Under the pieces are notes generated by a model. That model ran no database searches and had not been told where the DNA came from. It worked only from the letters and a program-made list of their open reading frames with translations. Made by a program: the position numbers and the translations under genes. Below are positions 35,722-45,430 of a stretch of DNA of 64,000 bases, in pieces (the first letter of the stretch is position 1; every line of letters begins with the position of its first letter). The DNA is from RI-231 sp041394905 (GTDB lineage: Bacteria; Acidobacteriota; Terriglobia; Bryobacterales; UBA6623), in NCBI GenBank assembly GCA_041394905.1, contig JAWKHJ010000002.1, positions 186,001-250,000 of the forward strand, given 5' to 3'.

Positions 35722-36240
35722 CTAGCGCAGCGCTTGGATCATTGCCTGCGTGAAAGGGATGAGGTCCTTGGGGGTGCGGGACGTGATGATCGGGCCGTCA
35801 ACCACGACGGCTTGATCCACCCAGTGCGCGCCGGCGTTCTCCATGTCGTCACGAATGGAGTAGAACGACGTTGCCTGCCTGCCTTGCAGCACTTTTGCCG
35901 AGCAGAGCATCCAAGGGCCGTGGCAGATCGCAGCTACGGGCTTGCCCGCCGCGACGGCTCGCTGGATGAGCTGTTGGAACTTGGGCTCCCGCCTCATGTA
36001 GTCCGGAGAGAAGCCGCCCGGAACCACAATCCCGTCGATGTCGTCGACGCTGAGGTCGGCGATGGCATGCGTCGTCTTCGCCGGGTAGCCGTGCTTGCTC
36101 TCGTGCACCAAGCCGGCCCTCGTTCCGACGTAGAGAATTTCCGCCCCCTCCTCTTCGAGCCGAAGCGCGGGATACCACAGCTCCAGGTCTTCATACTTCA
36201 TCTCGACGAAGACTGCGACTTTCTTGTTCTTCAATGACAC
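35722..36240 (-). CDS. DJ-1/PfpI family protein
   Basis: A 172-residue cytoplasmic protein of the glutamine-amidotransferase-like superfamily. The nucleophile elbow 'PVAAICHGPWMLCSAKVL' has the Cys-His pair. The acidic partner lies in 'VFVEMKYEDLELWYP' (Glu/Asp), and 'GIVVPGGFSPDYMRREPKFQ' is typical of PfpI. Members act as deglycases, chaperones or peptidases; which one here is unknown. TAACAT (36263-36258) lies 17 nt before the ATG, and GAGAAT gives only a weak ribosome binding site. Confidence 0.88.
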   Translation of the reverse strand: MSLKNKKVAVFVEMKYEDLELWYPALRLEEEGAEILYVGTRAGLVHESKHGYPAKTTHAIADLSVDDIDGIVVPGGFSPDYMRREPKFQQLIQRAVAAGKPVAAICHGPWMLCSAKVLQGRQATSFYSIRDDMENAGAHWVDQAVVVDGPIITSRTPKDLIPFTQAMIQALR

Positions 36241-36304
36241 AGGGATTCTCCGCTCCGATGTTAGCAGCCATCCGCCAAGCAGGGCCTGTGATAGCGTAAG
36301 CGCG

Positions 36305-38038
36305 ATGAAGGCTGGCGCGCCAGGAACGCGACCGCAATGGGCCGGCCTCTGGCTGCTCTATCTGGTCTGGTTCTACCCCTGCTGGTGGGTGGCACAGTTC
36401 ATCGTCGTAGCGGGCCCTGAGCTGACGCGGGGGGTGCTCAGCGGAGCGCCGCCGCGGGTGAGCCTGAGCGGGCTCGGCGTGGGCGCGCGCATGGGTGAGT
36501 CAACGTCCGCCGTTTTGCAGACGATACTGGCTGCGGCGTCGGGCTGGGCTGTCTGCGGGGCGGCCGCAAGACTTTCTCACACATTCCGCCCTGTTGCCGC
36601 CTTGCTTGCCGTCTGGATCGCATACGCCTTGTTGGGCCGCGGCGTCACATCGCTCTCGTTCGGCGGACCTGCGATTAACGCCGCTGGTTTGGCCGTGGTC
36701 GGCTTCCTTGCCTTGTGCGCTGCGCTAGCGCGCCTGCCATCACCTTCAGACGCGCCGACAACGAGCGGCCGGGCGTTTGTCCTTGGATTGGTCCTGGCGG
36801 CGCCATTGTGCTTGTACTGGCTTTCCGGCACGCTGTTGCAAGAAGGCTTTCGCGCTCCCGGCACAGCGTGGACGCTCTTCGCCGCCGCTGTCGCCACAAC
36901 CTTCGCCGCTCGCCGGGTATCGCCGACGTCAGCTCTCCCGCGTGAAGCCGCGGCGGCGGCGCTGGCAGTCGGTGTCCTAGCCGCGATCGGCCTTTGGTTC
37001 GGCGCCAGCTCTGCCGGCCGCCTGCTCGCCGCACGGGCTGAGCAGGCTCGCCAAGCATCGTTGGCTTCCGTTCCGGAGCCCGCGTCGCTCCCGCCCGTCG
37101 CACAGGATTTTTACTATCGAGGCGTGAATTTCACATCGGAATGGCCGGAGCCCTACGGTTCCAAGTCAGCCGCGGCCATTCTCGCCGAGCTGCCCGCCTA
37201 CGGCGTCAACTCGGTCGCGCTCGTACCCTACGCCTCGCAGCGGCCAGAGGACCCTGAGCTCGATTTCCCTCTACGAATGGAGCGAGACGATCTGATCGCG
37301 GCGACGGCGAAGATGGCGCACGCTCAGGGTCTGCGCGTTTTGCTCAAGCCCCAAATCTGGGTGCGCGGACGCGGCCTCTACCCTGGCGACCTGCACTATG
37401 ACAACCCAACCGACCGAGCACGGTGGTTCGCATCCTACGCGCGTTTCGTGGCGCACTATGCCGCCCTCGCCACGCGCATTGAGGCCGACGTGTTCTGCGT
37501 CGGAGTCGAGTTGGCGCAGCTCACCCCATACGACGGGGAGTGGCGGGCTTTGATCGAGTTGGCTCGGCAACACTATTCCGGACCGCTCGTCTACGCCGCC
37601 AATTTTGGAGAAGAGTTCGAATCCGTACGTTTCTGGGATGCGCTCGACTATATCGGGCTCGACAACTATTATCCGCTGCCCGAGGACCGATCGGTGGAGG
37701 AAATCGCTGGGAGGATCGAGGTTGTTCAGTCGAAGTTTGCACGTCCAATTGTGTTTACCGAAGCGGGTTTTTCTGGATTTGCGGACTCTCATCGCAAGCC
37801 GTGGGACGACCGGCCTGGTGGTGGCCTTTCGCTCGAGACGCAGGCGCAGAATGTCGACGCGTTCCTGCGCGGTTATGCCGGACGGCCGTGGTTGAAAGGT
37901 ATTTTCTGGTGGAAAGTGGGTACATCCGGCGCAAACGGGAAAGACGACGGCTCCCACCTGCTCTGGGGCAAGCCGGCGATGGATGTGATCGGGGAGTGGT
38001 TTGTCCGGTTGGGAAAACCGATGGCGCCGGCTGAATAA
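36305..38038 (+). CDS. polytopic membrane protein fused to a GH113-like glycoside hydrolase
   Basis: A 577-residue protein. The first ~245 residues hold about six membrane helices ('LWLLYLVWFYPCWWVAQFIV', 'AALLAVWIAYALLGRGVTSL', 'AAAALAVGVLAAIGLWFGAS'). The rest is an extracytoplasmic TIM barrel: 'FYYRGVNFTSEWPEPYGSKS', 'GLRVLLKPQIWVRGRGLYPG', 'EADVFCVGVELAQLTPYDGE' (likely acid/base Glu) and 'RPIVFTEAGFSGFADSHRKP' (likely nucleophile Glu). The order and motifs resemble GH113 beta-mannanases. A polytopic N-terminus on this hydrolase is unusual. The start follows TAGCGT (36292-36297) by 7 nt. Confidence 0.8.
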   Translation: MKAGAPGTRPQWAGLWLLYLVWFYPCWWVAQFIVVAGPELTRGVLSGAPPRVSLSGLGVGARMGESTSAVLQTILAAASGWAVCGAAARLSHTFRPVAALLAVWIAYALLGRGVTSLSFGGPAINAAGLAVVGFLALCAALARLPSPSDAPTTSGRAFVLGLVLAAPLCLYWLSGTLLQEGFRAPGTAWTLFAAAVATTFAARRVSPTSALPREAAAAALAVGVLAAIGLWFGASSAGRLLAARAEQARQASLASVPEPASLPPVAQDFYYRGVNFTSEWPEPYGSKSAAAILAELPAYGVNSVALVPYASQRPEDPELDFPLRMERDDLIAATAKMAHAQGLRVLLKPQIWVRGRGLYPGDLHYDNPTDRARWFASYARFVAHYAALATRIEADVFCVGVELAQLTPYDGEWRALIELARQHYSGPLVYAANFGEEFESVRFWDALDYIGLDNYYPLPEDRSVEEIAGRIEVVQSKFARPIVFTEAGFSGFADSHRKPWDDRPGGGLSLETQAQNVDAFLRGYAGRPWLKGIFWWKVGTSGANGKDDGSHLLWGKPAMDVIGEWFVRLGKPMAPAE

Positions 38039-38124
38039 GTAGGTTTCCGTATATTCAGAAACCCGGGCTCGGTGCTACACTCCGGAAGCTCAAAGTCCAG
38101 ATCGTCAAGATTGGAATCCAGGAA

Positions 38125-41100
38125 ATGTCACGTTTGTGTTTCGGCGGAATTTGTTCCGCACTGTCCGTTCTTTTTCTCTCGATCGCACTCATACCCGCGG
38201 CGGCACAGCATCGGCCTGAAAATTCTCCCGCCAACACGCGAGAACTGCCGGATTTTGACGTGCGGCAACGCATGTCAGCGCAAACGACCGCTCTAACGCT
38301 GGAGGCGCTTCGCCTCGACCGAAGCTCGCTTGCGGGCGATGCTCGACGGTGAAGGCCGTCCAGTGCGCTACACGCTGGATGCGCTCGGCCGACCGAAGAC
38401 CCTCTCTTCGGCGCGGGTTGACGGAACCTTCGAGCGCGGACGCTGAAGTCATCGCGCGACGTTTTCTTTCTTCGACGGACGGCGTCTCGCCCTACACCGC
38501 GACGCAGTTGCGCCTGCGTCAGCGCTCGCAATCGGGTGCGCTCGAGATCTTGCGCTTCCAGCAGTACGCCGGGAACGTACCGGTTTATGAAGCCGCGGCG
38601 CGGGTTGCCGTGGATAGCTCGGGCCGGGTGCGTCTGGCGACCTTCGACAGCCCCGCGCCCGGATTGCGGCTTGCGCAATCGTTCCCTCGGCTTTCCGCCG
38701 AACAGGCTATTGCAGCGGTGCTGGCTTCCTTCGGCGTAGAGGCTCCCGAGTCCTTTGAACAACTCGATCCGGCGGGACCGCGTATGCTGTTCGCGCATCC
38801 CACGTCAGGCATGCCGATCGGCGCCGAGTTGGTCGCGTTTCCTCTGCCCAATGGCCAAGGGATTCTCGCTTGGCGCATCTTCACCGACGCAGGCAATGGC
38901 TCATATGAAGTCTTGGCGTCGGCTGACGACGGGCGCACGCTGTTGCGGCGCAATGTGGCATCCGAAATCGGTTCCGGGCGCGTCTTCCCAGTCAATCCCT
39001 TGCAGCCGTCGGAAGTGCTGCAGTTCGGCGAAGGCTGGCTCGCGCCGGAATCCACTGTCACGAGTGGGAACAACATCGACGCATACGTCGACCGGGACGG
39101 CGACGACGAGCCGGACCCCGGCCCGACCGAAGGTCTGGACGGAGGACGAGCTTCGAGCCCGTCGCAGATGTTCGACTTCGATCCGGGCACGGGCGACGAC
39201 GCCGGCTTTCGCTATCAACCAGCGTCGGTCGTGAACGCCTTCTACCACTCGAATCTTGCGCACGATTTCTTCTACGACCTGGGGTTTGGTGAAGCCGAGG
39301 GTAATTTCCAGGTCGACAACGGCGACCGCGGCGGGTTGGGTGACGACCCTGTGCGCGTGGAGGTTCAAGACATTGCCGTCATCAACAACGCCCGCTTCAT
39401 CCCGCGGCCGGACGGCATGGCTTCACGGATGGAACTGGGCCTCGAATTCTCTTCCAACAGCGGGATCCGCGACTTCGCTTACGAAGCGCCGGTGGTTGTC
39501 CACGAGTATACGCACGGCGTCACGCTGCGCTCGGTCGGTGGGCCGGACGTCGTTTCCTGTCTGGGCTCGGTGCAGCCAGGCGCTCTCGGAGAGGGTTGGT
39601 CGGACTACTTCGGGGCGAGCTTCTACAACGCACCCATCTTTGGCGATTACGTCAGCGGCGACCATGGCAACGGCATTCGAGGTAAGGCGATCGACAAGAA
39701 TTCGCGCACCTACGCCGACCTGGGCGATCCGCGCTTTCAGGTCCACGCCGACGGCACGATTTGGGCTTCCTTGCTGTGGGATATCCGCACTGCGCTCGGC
39801 GCGAAGCCGCGGATCTCTGATCTACCGCGCGCTTTCGGTCACCGCATGCAATCCCACCTACGTGGATGCTCGCGACGCGATTCTCGCCGCCGACGGCGGC
39901 GAGCACGAGATGACTTTGTGGACAATCTTCGCCACCCGCGGCCTGGGCTTTGCCGCTTCGGGCTCCAACTTCAACTCCGCCGCCAGAACGGTTTTCAACG
40001 CCAATTTCGATCTGCCGCCCAACTTGAATCCGGGCAACCGCTCTCCGCAGGTGACCTCTCGGCCTTCCGAGCCGGCGACGTTCGGACAACCGTATTCGTA
40101 CACGGTGCGTAGCGTCGACCTCGACGGAGACACGCGCAGCTATGCATTGCTTTCCGGTCCTCCAGGCGCACAGATTGATTCGACAACAGGCCAGTTGACC
40201 TGGGATTCACCGACCTTCACTTCCGCCCGCTTCCAAGTCGAGGTGACGGACGGCAAGGGCGGGCGCACAATCCATGGCTTCCTGCTCTACGTGTTCAGCT
40301 ACCTCAGCGACAACGCGCCGGTTCTCATCAGCGGCCCATACCTCAGCACGGGGTACGCCTACATCGACGTCCCCGAAGGCGCTGAGGTCTTGCAGGTGCG
40401 GCTTCGTGGCGACGATGGCGACGCCGACATGTACATGTACTCGCCGGGCGATGATGCCGAGTTCTCGTATTCGACGGGCTCGAACGAGACGCTGACGATC
40501 CGCAAACCGCAAGCAGGCGAATGGTCGATCTACGTGGTTGCGGCGTCGAGCTATGAAAACGTCGTACTGACCGCGGACATGACCCCACCGGCGGAGCTCT
40601 CCGCGCCAGCGTCGATGCCGGGATTGTCGGAGGCGGAAACCGGCGAGCTTTTCTTCAAGGTGAACGTTCCCGAAGGCACGCCGCTTTTGCGCGCCACGCT
40701 GACGGGCGCCGGCGATCCGGATCTCCTGCTGGCCAAGGGGCGTATTCCGCTGTGCCCGTTCGGCGTGGTCTCGATCGACTGCGATGAGGACGAATCCTCG
40801 ACCGAGGACGGTTCCCTACGAGACGATCGCCGTCGAAAACCCGGAGCCGGGCGACTACTATTTCACTGTCTATGGCTACAACGCGTTTGAGAACGTCGAA
40901 TTGCGTGTCAGCTTTAGTGAGCCATCGGCGCAGCTCGGGGCCGCTACGGACGGCGCCGCGTTCGAGGGGATCCATGCGCCAGGCGGCATTGCGAGCCTAT
41001 TCGGCGTCGGGCTGTCAAACGCGACCGAAGCAGCTACATCGCTGCCACTGCCAAAACAGCTTGGTGGCGTGCGCGTGATCGTCGACGGCATCGAATGCGC

Positions 41101-41629
41101 TCTATTTTTCGTCTCGCCGAATCAGATCAACTTCCAGTTTCCTTCGCGCGTTTCCGCAGGTGCGTTTACCGATGTCTATGTGCTGAAGGATGGCGAGCTT
41201 TCCGATCCGGTCACCGCACGCTACCGTGTCGCGGCGCCGCAGATCTTCGTGGATCCGAACACGATGCTGCCGGTGGTGACGCATGCCGACGGGGCGCTCG
41301 TCACGCCGGACAACCCGGTGCGCGGGGGAGAGGCGATTGTCGTCTATTTCACCGGCATAGGCTTCGTCAGTAGCATGCCTGCGGACGGCGATCCGGCAAC
41401 CGGCAATCCTCTCTCTCAAACGCTCTTCCGTGCGGCGGCGACCCTCGGCGGCGCTGAGACGACCGTGCTGTTCGCCGGACTGACTCCGGGGTTTGTGGGG
41501 CTGGCGCAAGCCAATTTGCTGTTACCTGCGGAGCTTCCCGAGGGTGGAGCGCTCGATCTAGCGCTACGGATCGAGACCAGTGTCTCGGCCTACGCCTCGA
41601 AGATTGTGAGCCTGCCCGCGGCGCAATAG
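38125..41629 (+). CDS. secreted M36-like (fungalysin-type) metalloprotease with PPC and Solibacter-type C-terminal domains, frameshifted
   Basis: An exported zinc protease of about 1165 residues. The signal peptide is 'ICSALSVLFLSIALIPAAAQ'. A propeptide follows (FTP-like, 'ILRFQQYAGNVPVYEAAARV'). The catalytic domain contains 'VVNAFYHSNLAHDFFYDLGF', HEYTH at 39501-39515 and the third ligand Glu in 'GALGEGWSDYF'. A cadherin-like/Ig segment, a pre-peptidase C-terminal domain ('VPEGAEVLQVRLRGDDGDAD') and a TIGR03437-like end ('ALFFVSPNQINFQFP') follow. Frame changes fall near 38320, 38425, 39835 and 40800, all without loss of homology. It likely digests extracellular protein. A hairpin GGTTTC/GAAACC (38042-38063) and TACACT (38076-38081) lie upstream. 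Confidence 0.82.
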
Positions 41630-41662
41630 CTACGAGGGTTGGTGCGCTAGACTCTAGCCGAT

Positions 41663-42187
41663 ATGCCGACTGCCGAGCAGCTTTGCGACGAAGTCGTCCG
41701 CCAGTGCCGCCATGAGCTCGGGCAGAGCCTCGGCAAGATCGAGAGAGCCGTCGAGCGCCTGCCTGCCGAGCAGCTTTGGAATCGCGCGCACGAGAACGAA
41801 AACGCCATCGGCAATCTGCTGTTGCACTTGGCCGGCAACCTGCGCCAGTGGATCATCTGCGGCGTAGGCGGCAAGGACGACACGCGTGACCGTACGGCTG
41901 AGTTTGCCCAGCGCGAGGCGCTCCCGCTCGATGGGCTGCTGGAAAAGCTGCGCGCGACCGTCGAGGAAGCAGATGCGACTCTTGCCACGGTGACGCCGGA
42001 TCTGCTGCTCGAAAAGCGCCGCATCCAGGTCTACGAAGTCACCGGTACTCAAGCGCTACTGCACGTCATCACGCACTTTAGCGAGCACACCGGACAGATC
42101 CTCTGGGCGGTCAAGCGCATGACCGGCGAGGATCTTGGCTTTTATAAGCATTTGAGCCCTAAGTCCGAGTCCGCCGAGAATTCCTAG
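41663..42187 (+). CDS. DinB/DUF1572 family protein
   Basis: A 174-residue four-helix-bundle protein of the DinB/YfiT superfamily, thought to bind a divalent metal and in some cases to transfer thiols. The metal-ligand histidines are visible: 'AIGNLLLHLAGNLRQWIICG' and 'ALLHVITHFSEHTGQILWAV' (H...HxxxH). The start follows TAGACT (41648-41653) by 9 nt. The FGGY kinase gene begins 6 bp after its stop, so they may be one unit, although no functional link is obvious. Confidence 0.85.
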   Translation: MPTAEQLCDEVVRQCRHELGQSLGKIERAVERLPAEQLWNRAHENENAIGNLLLHLAGNLRQWIICGVGGKDDTRDRTAEFAQREALPLDGLLEKLRATVEEADATLATVTPDLLLEKRRIQVYEVTGTQALLHVITHFSEHTGQILWAVKRMTGEDLGFYKHLSPKSESAENS

Positions 42188-42193
42188 AAAACC

Positions 42194-43627
42194 ATGCGTC
42201 TGGCTCTGGCTCTCGATCTGGGCACCACGTCGCTCGGGGCCGTCGCAATCGACCGCAACGGCGCCGTTCGCGGGCGTGTGCAACGCCCCAACCGCGCGCA
42301 CTTGCGAGGTTTGGTTTCCGGCCACGCCGAGCAGGACCCGGCCACACTGTTCGACGATGCCCTCGACGCCTTGCGCGAGCTTGCCCTGGGCCTCGACGGC
42401 GAGCCGGCTTCGCTCGGATTGACCGGCCAGATGCACGGCGTGCTGCTCGCGGGCCCGGCCAACGAGCCGCTCACGCCATTGATTTCCTGGCAGGACCGCC
42501 GAGCGGGCGTCGCCGGGTTGGAGGCTTTCCTTGCCTTCTGCTCAGCCGGCGACCTGGAGCGAGCCGGCTGCCGTCCCGCCTTGGGATACGGCGGCGTCAC
42601 CTTGCACGCGCTTGCGTCTGCCGGGAAGTTGCCTCAGGGCGAATGGGTCGCGGCAACTGTCGCGGACTGGATCGGCGCCAAACTCGCCGACGCGCAACCG
42701 CGCATGGACCCTTCGCAAGCCGCCGCGCTTGGCTTGTTCGACGTGGTTGCCAACGATTGGAACCCGAATCTGCTCGCCGCCGCCGGAACGTCCCGAGAGC
42801 ATCTGCCTCGCATCGCAACCAGCGGAGCCGTGCTCGGGGGGCTCACCGCCGCGGCGGCGCGCGCAACCGGACTGCCGCAACGGTTGCCTGTGGTGGCGTC
42901 GATCGGAGATAACCAAGCCGCCGTGCTCGGCAGTTTGCCCTCAGGTGAAGAGGCCTACCAGATCAACATCGGCACAGGCGGGCAGGTGAACTGGCCGATT
43001 CCGTCATTTGAGCGGGTCGAGGCCATGGACACACGGCCCTTGCCGGTGGGCCGGTTGATGTTGACGGGGGCCGGAGTCTCCGGTGGCGACGCATACGCGT
43101 GGGTCGAGCGCACGGTCTCAACTTGGCTCGAAGCTTTCGGCGTAGTGCGATCTCCGGAGGCGATCTATGATCGTCTCGCCGAGCTCGCCTTGGCGCTCCC
43201 TGACGACAACGGTGTGTTGGTTGCCCGGCCGGTGTTTCGGGGCAGCCGTCGGCGTCCTACCGAGCGCGGTTCGTTCCAGGGGGTGACCTTCGAGAACTTC
43301 ACTCCGGGCCACGTGGCGCGTGCTGTTCTCGAAGGCATTGCAGCGGGCCTCTATGAGTTTGTCGAATCCGCTGGAGCCGCCGCGCCGGCTGCAGCGCGCA
43401 TCATTGCGACGGGAAACGCGGTGCGGCGGAATCCGCTGCTGGTTGCTGCGCTCGAACGGCGTTTTGGGCTACCCGTTTTCACGCCCTTGCACCGAGAGGA
43501 GGCCGCTTATGGCGCGGCTTTGCTCGCCGGGGTTTCGGCGGGAATCTGGGCCGACCTGCGCGAGGCCGGTGCGGTTATGCGACTGCGGCCGGCCGGTGCG
43601 GACGAGCCGGAGCAAGCGCGCGGCTGA
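42194..43627 (+). CDS. FGGY carbohydrate kinase, sedoheptulokinase-like
   Basis: A 477-residue sugar kinase with two actin-like domains. 'ALALDLGTTSLGAVAIDRNG' is the phosphate-1 motif. 'SLGLTGQMHGVLLAGP' and 'LTPLISWQDRRAG' resemble sedoheptulokinase and xylulokinase. 'VVASIGDNQAAVLGSLPSGE' carries the catalytic Asp, and 'INIGTGGQVNWP' and 'IIATGNAVRRNPLLVAALER' bind ATP. I favour sedoheptulose (to sedoheptulose 7-phosphate), since animal-type SHPK shares the SWQD motif. The last 50 bp overlap the opposite-strand membrane gene. Confidence 0.82.
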   Translation: MRLALALDLGTTSLGAVAIDRNGAVRGRVQRPNRAHLRGLVSGHAEQDPATLFDDALDALRELALGLDGEPASLGLTGQMHGVLLAGPANEPLTPLISWQDRRAGVAGLEAFLAFCSAGDLERAGCRPALGYGGVTLHALASAGKLPQGEWVAATVADWIGAKLADAQPRMDPSQAAALGLFDVVANDWNPNLLAAAGTSREHLPRIATSGAVLGGLTAAAARATGLPQRLPVVASIGDNQAAVLGSLPSGEEAYQINIGTGGQVNWPIPSFERVEAMDTRPLPVGRLMLTGAGVSGGDAYAWVERTVSTWLEAFGVVRSPEAIYDRLAELALALPDDNGVLVARPVFRGSRRRPTERGSFQGVTFENFTPGHVARAVLEGIAAGLYEFVESAGAAAPAAARIIATGNAVRRNPLLVAALERRFGLPVFTPLHREEAAYGAALLAGVSAGIWADLREAGAVMRLRPAGADEPEQARG

Positions 43628-44774
43628 CGGCAGTCTCGATCTGCGACGCGGCAATTTCCGCCGCGCGTCGTTCACGCAGGTGTCCTGCGGCGCGGACCTT
43701 GCGGCCGTCACGCGTCCCAAGTTCACCTGGCAGTGGTCGGTCGCGTCGAGCAGGCCGGTGCGCAAGCCATCGCCTGCGATCTCGACGCTGGCAATGTCGG
43801 TGAGCTCGACCGTGTCTGAGCGCCTGCCCCAGGGCTCGAGCGCAATACCCTTTACCGCAGACGGCGTCACCCGTGTCTCGATCACGCAGAACCATGGAGC
43901 GAGCAGCGTGGACAGGAAGAGCAACCCGGCGCTAAACATCGCCCAGACGGCCCAATCAAGCCCTGAGCTAGTGGCCAGCCACATCAATTGGAACCAAAAC
44001 AGGAAGTAGGCGGCGGTGATGATCTCGCTGGCCCGGTTCCATTGGCCGCGGAATCGGAACACCATCGCTTCGGCTTCACGGCGGCCGTAGATGGCGATTT
44101 CAGGTTCTTCCGCCCCGGTCAGCGCGTCGTGGGCCCAGGACTCCTGTACGCCCAGGGCGGCCTGGGCGGAGTCGAGGATGGGAACTTCAAACGAGCAGCC
44201 GAAGTCGGACTCGGACAACTGCGCGCTGGCCCGCAATGTCCAGGCAATGCGCGCTCCCTCGGCGCCGGCGGTGGCCAACGCCGCGTCGGGAAGCTCGAAC
44301 AAGACGGGAACGGAGCTCCGCGCCTCGCCTCCGCCGGGCAGATCGCCGCGAACAAGCTTGCGGAAGTGCCACAAGATCTCGCCGCTTGCGCGGCGGCCCT
44401 TTTCCTTTGTCTGGCGAATGCAGCTGAGGTCGAGCTGGTAGCCCGAAGCCGGAGCGACTTGCTGCGGGCAGCGAATGACGCCGTAGAGGTTGCCGCCGAC
44501 CGAGCCTGGGCCGAGGGGCAGCTCCAACTCGCTCGTGCTGAACACTCCGTGCGCGCGCGCAAGTCGCACCGCCCAGACCAACACGCCGATGTCCGCTGCC
44601 AAGAACAGAGCGCCGGGCGAGCGTCTCCGAGCCCTGGTCGGCGCCGTAGCCGCTCCACAGCGCCTGCGCGGTGATCGTGAACACGAATGGCAACATCGCG
44701 AAGACGAAGATCAGTGCTCGGTGGTACATCGCGCCAAAGAACACGACCAAGCACAGGAACAGCCCGGATACCAT
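43575..44774 (-). CDS. integral membrane protein, DUF3592-like, frameshifted
   Basis: About 400 residues of a membrane protein not firmly recognised. It starts 'MVSGLFLCLVVFFGAMYHRA', then two helices; near 44610 the frame shifts to 'AADIGVLVWAVRLARAHGVF'. A long soluble segment follows ('LGPGSVGGNLYGVIRCPQQV', 'GEARSSVPVLFELPDAALAT'), then 'FFWFQLMWLATS'-like helices ('AYFLFWFQLMWLATSSGLDW') and a PH-like tail ('VELTDIASVEIAGDGLRTGL'). A further shift near 43725 gives the end at 43575. Helix-soluble-helix order resembles DUF3592 proteins. The N-terminus overlaps the next upstream gene by 64 bp, so both may really be one gene. Confidence 0.55.
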
Positions 44775-45118
44775 TCCTCCAGCTGATTCGCGGGAGAAGC
44801 GTTGAAAAGAAAAATCAGCGCGAAGGCGACGCCCAGCCAGCCGAACAGGATTTCCCAGACGGACATTGCGATATCGGTCGTGACGTCGCGCACCGCGCCC
44901 GCCGAGTGCCCCAACCGCTCCGCCTGACTGCGCCGAAACATGGCAAACCCGTGCGCGCCCAGCAACAGCAGCAAAGCCGTCAGGAAGCGGATATACTGCT
45001 CGCCCGGCGGTATTGTGTCACCCGATTGCAGCGAGTGCCACACGACCACTCCGGCAAACGAGTACGCCACGACGAGCAGCGCGCCTTCGATCAACGGAGA
45101 ACCGACTTTGAGTGCCAT
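44711..45118 (-). CDS. small four-helix membrane protein
   Basis: A 135-residue protein of no known family with about four hydrophobic segments ('GALLVVAYSFAGVVVWHSLQ', 'YIRFLTALLLLLGAHGFAMF', 'WEILFGWLGVAFALIFLFNA'). The last 18 residues ('GCSCAWSCSLARCTTEH') do not look membrane-like or conserved. A one-base loss at about 44762 would carry the reading directly into 'GLFLCLVVFFGAMYHRALIF' of the downstream gene, so this may be the N-terminal part of one larger protein. No clear promoter or ribosome site. Confidence 0.5.
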   Translation of the reverse strand: MALKVGSPLIEGALLVVAYSFAGVVVWHSLQSGDTIPPGEQYIRFLTALLLLLGAHGFAMFRRSQAERLGHSAGAVRDVTTDIAMSVWEILFGWLGVAFALIFLFNASPANQLEEWYPGCSCAWSCSLARCTTEH

Positions 45119-45430
45119 ATGCTTGCGTTTGCGCGCGTGGGAGCCCGCCCTATTCGGTTTCAGCTATCGGCGGGAGCGGGCGAAGCCTTTACCTGCCGTT
45201 ACATTCATCTCTTCGAAGTCTAAGGTTGAGTCTGGAGCGCGCAAACACGTACAAACCCCGAGATTGCTCCGCAATTCCCCTCAAAGGTTTGTGCTGAGGG
45301 GAAACGCTTGGCCGATTGCGGCTAGCATCCTGCTCCGGGAAACGGCGTATGCCTCCTAAGGCCCTGTCCTAAGGCTGGGGCTCGCCCCGAATTGGTACCA
45401 TCGAGCTGGCCAGAACCAGCAATCCGCTCG
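45119..45430. other. intergenic region without a recognisable gene
   Basis: This 312-bp divergent spacer has no convincing coding. The only structure I see is a perfect 7-bp hairpin, CCCCTCA (45277-45283) with TGAGGGG (45295-45301), with an 11-nt loop. Promoters for the membrane gene and for hutI presumably lie here, but no clean -10 is close to either start. Confidence 0.4.

Noticed and set aside
5608..45372. Recurrent AGGGCCTGTC-like string near gene ends (5608, 36281, and reverse complement near 45362)
   Set aside because: The copies share only about ten bases, lack flanking symmetry and are not at fixed distances from stops; chance in GC-rich DNA is enough.
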